Assembly (NCBI GenBank): GCA_905373785.1
Contig: CAJPUK010000123.1
Span: forward strand, 1-6,277
Direction of reading: 5' to 3'
DNA: 6,277 nucleotides
Source of the DNA: an uncultured Johnsonella sp.
GTDB taxonomy: Bacteria; Bacillota; Clostridia; Lachnospirales; Lachnospiraceae
The number at the start of each line of letters is the position of its first letter. Within the stretch, counting starts at the first letter, position 1. Under the pieces are notes generated by a model that saw nothing but the letters and a program-made list of their open reading frames with translations, searched no databases and was not told where the DNA came from. Shown here one piece after another: positions 6,086-6,277 of this stretch. The position numbers and the translations under genes are program-made.

Positions 6086-6277
6086 ACAATTATACTTATA
6101 AAAAATCCGTATAATTCAATCATACCCGCAACCCTTTCTCAAAGCTTCGACAAATTCACACAGACTGCGGAACTTAGCTTTATACCAAAAAACGGTGGAC
6201 TGACGCTTTGGACAAGTCCTCATCTGTGGAATTTGTATCTCGCTTTATCAAAAGGGTTAACCGCTAAAAAGATTGAA
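6086..6277 (+). CDS. Unrecognised reading frame, no standard start, cut by window end
   Basis: 64 codons without a stop run to the window edge. The product from about 6104 on (starting NPYNSIIPATLSQSFDKF and containing NGGLTLWTSPHLWNLYL) has the mixed composition of a real protein, with three Trp and spaced hydrophobics. No ATG, GTG or TTG precedes it in frame; a TAA at 6083-6085 closes the frame upstream. The first TTG is deep inside, at the codon for Leu in WNLYL. A GTG at 6058 in another frame, with AAAGG just before it, would join this frame if one A of the run at 6100-6105 were absent. The reading may therefore be a frameshifted or decayed gene, a sequencing error, or a gene using a rare start such as ATT or ATA. 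I do not recognise the family and cannot say whether it belongs to the pilus operon. Confidence 0.4.
6088..6116 (+). repeat. Perfect 8-bp inverted repeat after the operon
   Basis: AATTATAC at 6088-6095 and GTATAATT at 6109-6116 are exact reverse complements around a 13-base spacer containing an A6 run. The stem has only one G-C pair among eight and no T run follows, so it is a poor intrinsic terminator. It could be a protein-binding site or chance. The right arm contains TATAAT (6110-6115), a perfect -10 box, but no good -35 lies 16-18 bases upstream. Confidence 0.4.

Noticed and set aside
6058..6116. Intrinsic terminator after the FHA gene
   Set aside because: The only hairpin is AT-rich with a 13-base loop and no T run behind it.
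1..6277. CRISPR arrays, tRNA or rRNA genes, insertion sequences
   Set aside because: No regularly spaced repeats, no cloverleaf-like or rRNA sequence, and no transposase motifs were seen; the tail after 6058 is too short and unrecognised to call mobile.

Overview
The window holds most of a Tad/Flp-type pilus (type IVc pilus) gene cluster, all on the + strand. The DNA is AT-rich, uses many ATA and AGA codons, and has strong AAGGAG-type ribosome binding sites. The protein families are those typical of anaerobic Firmicutes, so I infer a member of the Clostridia, most likely Lachnospiraceae. No secretin or outer-membrane Tad component is seen, which fits a single-membrane cell. The assignment rests on recalled family resemblance, not on a search.

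Layout: (1) 1-963 is the 3' part of a TadC-like type II secretion F-domain platform protein, cut by the window edge. (2) 975-1157 is a tiny Flp-type major pilin with a textbook G/xxxxE prepilin site. (3) 1157-3046 is a large DUF5702 protein with a pilin-like N-terminal membrane anchor. (4) 3070-3990 is a TadE-like pseudopilin with a tandem Cys/His (probably metal-binding) tail. (5) 3990-4442 is a short TadV/CpaA-type A24 prepilin peptidase with both catalytic aspartates. (6) 4452-4856 is a small second TadE-like pseudopilin. (7) 4837-6057 is a cytoplasmic DUF6382-FHA protein. Genes are separated by at most 23 bases or overlap by 1-20 bases, and each has its own Shine-Dalgarno sequence. They are almost surely one operon entered from upstream of the window, where the ATPase TadA/CpaF and TadB are expected.

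How they work together (family knowledge plus inference): the peptidase trims the Flp pilin and the TadE-like pseudopilins, the TadC-like platform with its ATPase extrudes them, and the DUF5702 and TadE-like proteins act as minor pilins or assembly and tip components. The FHA protein probably couples assembly to threonine phosphorylation. The most distinctive points are the doubled YH-x4-C...CxxC module on a pseudopilin, and Ala instead of Gly before the predicted cleavage site in both TadE-like proteins.

The last 220 bases (6058-6277) hold no clear terminator. They carry an unrecognised reading frame open to the window end, with no normal start codon, preceded by a perfect 8-bp inverted repeat and an A6 run. 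It could be a frameshifted or degraded gene.
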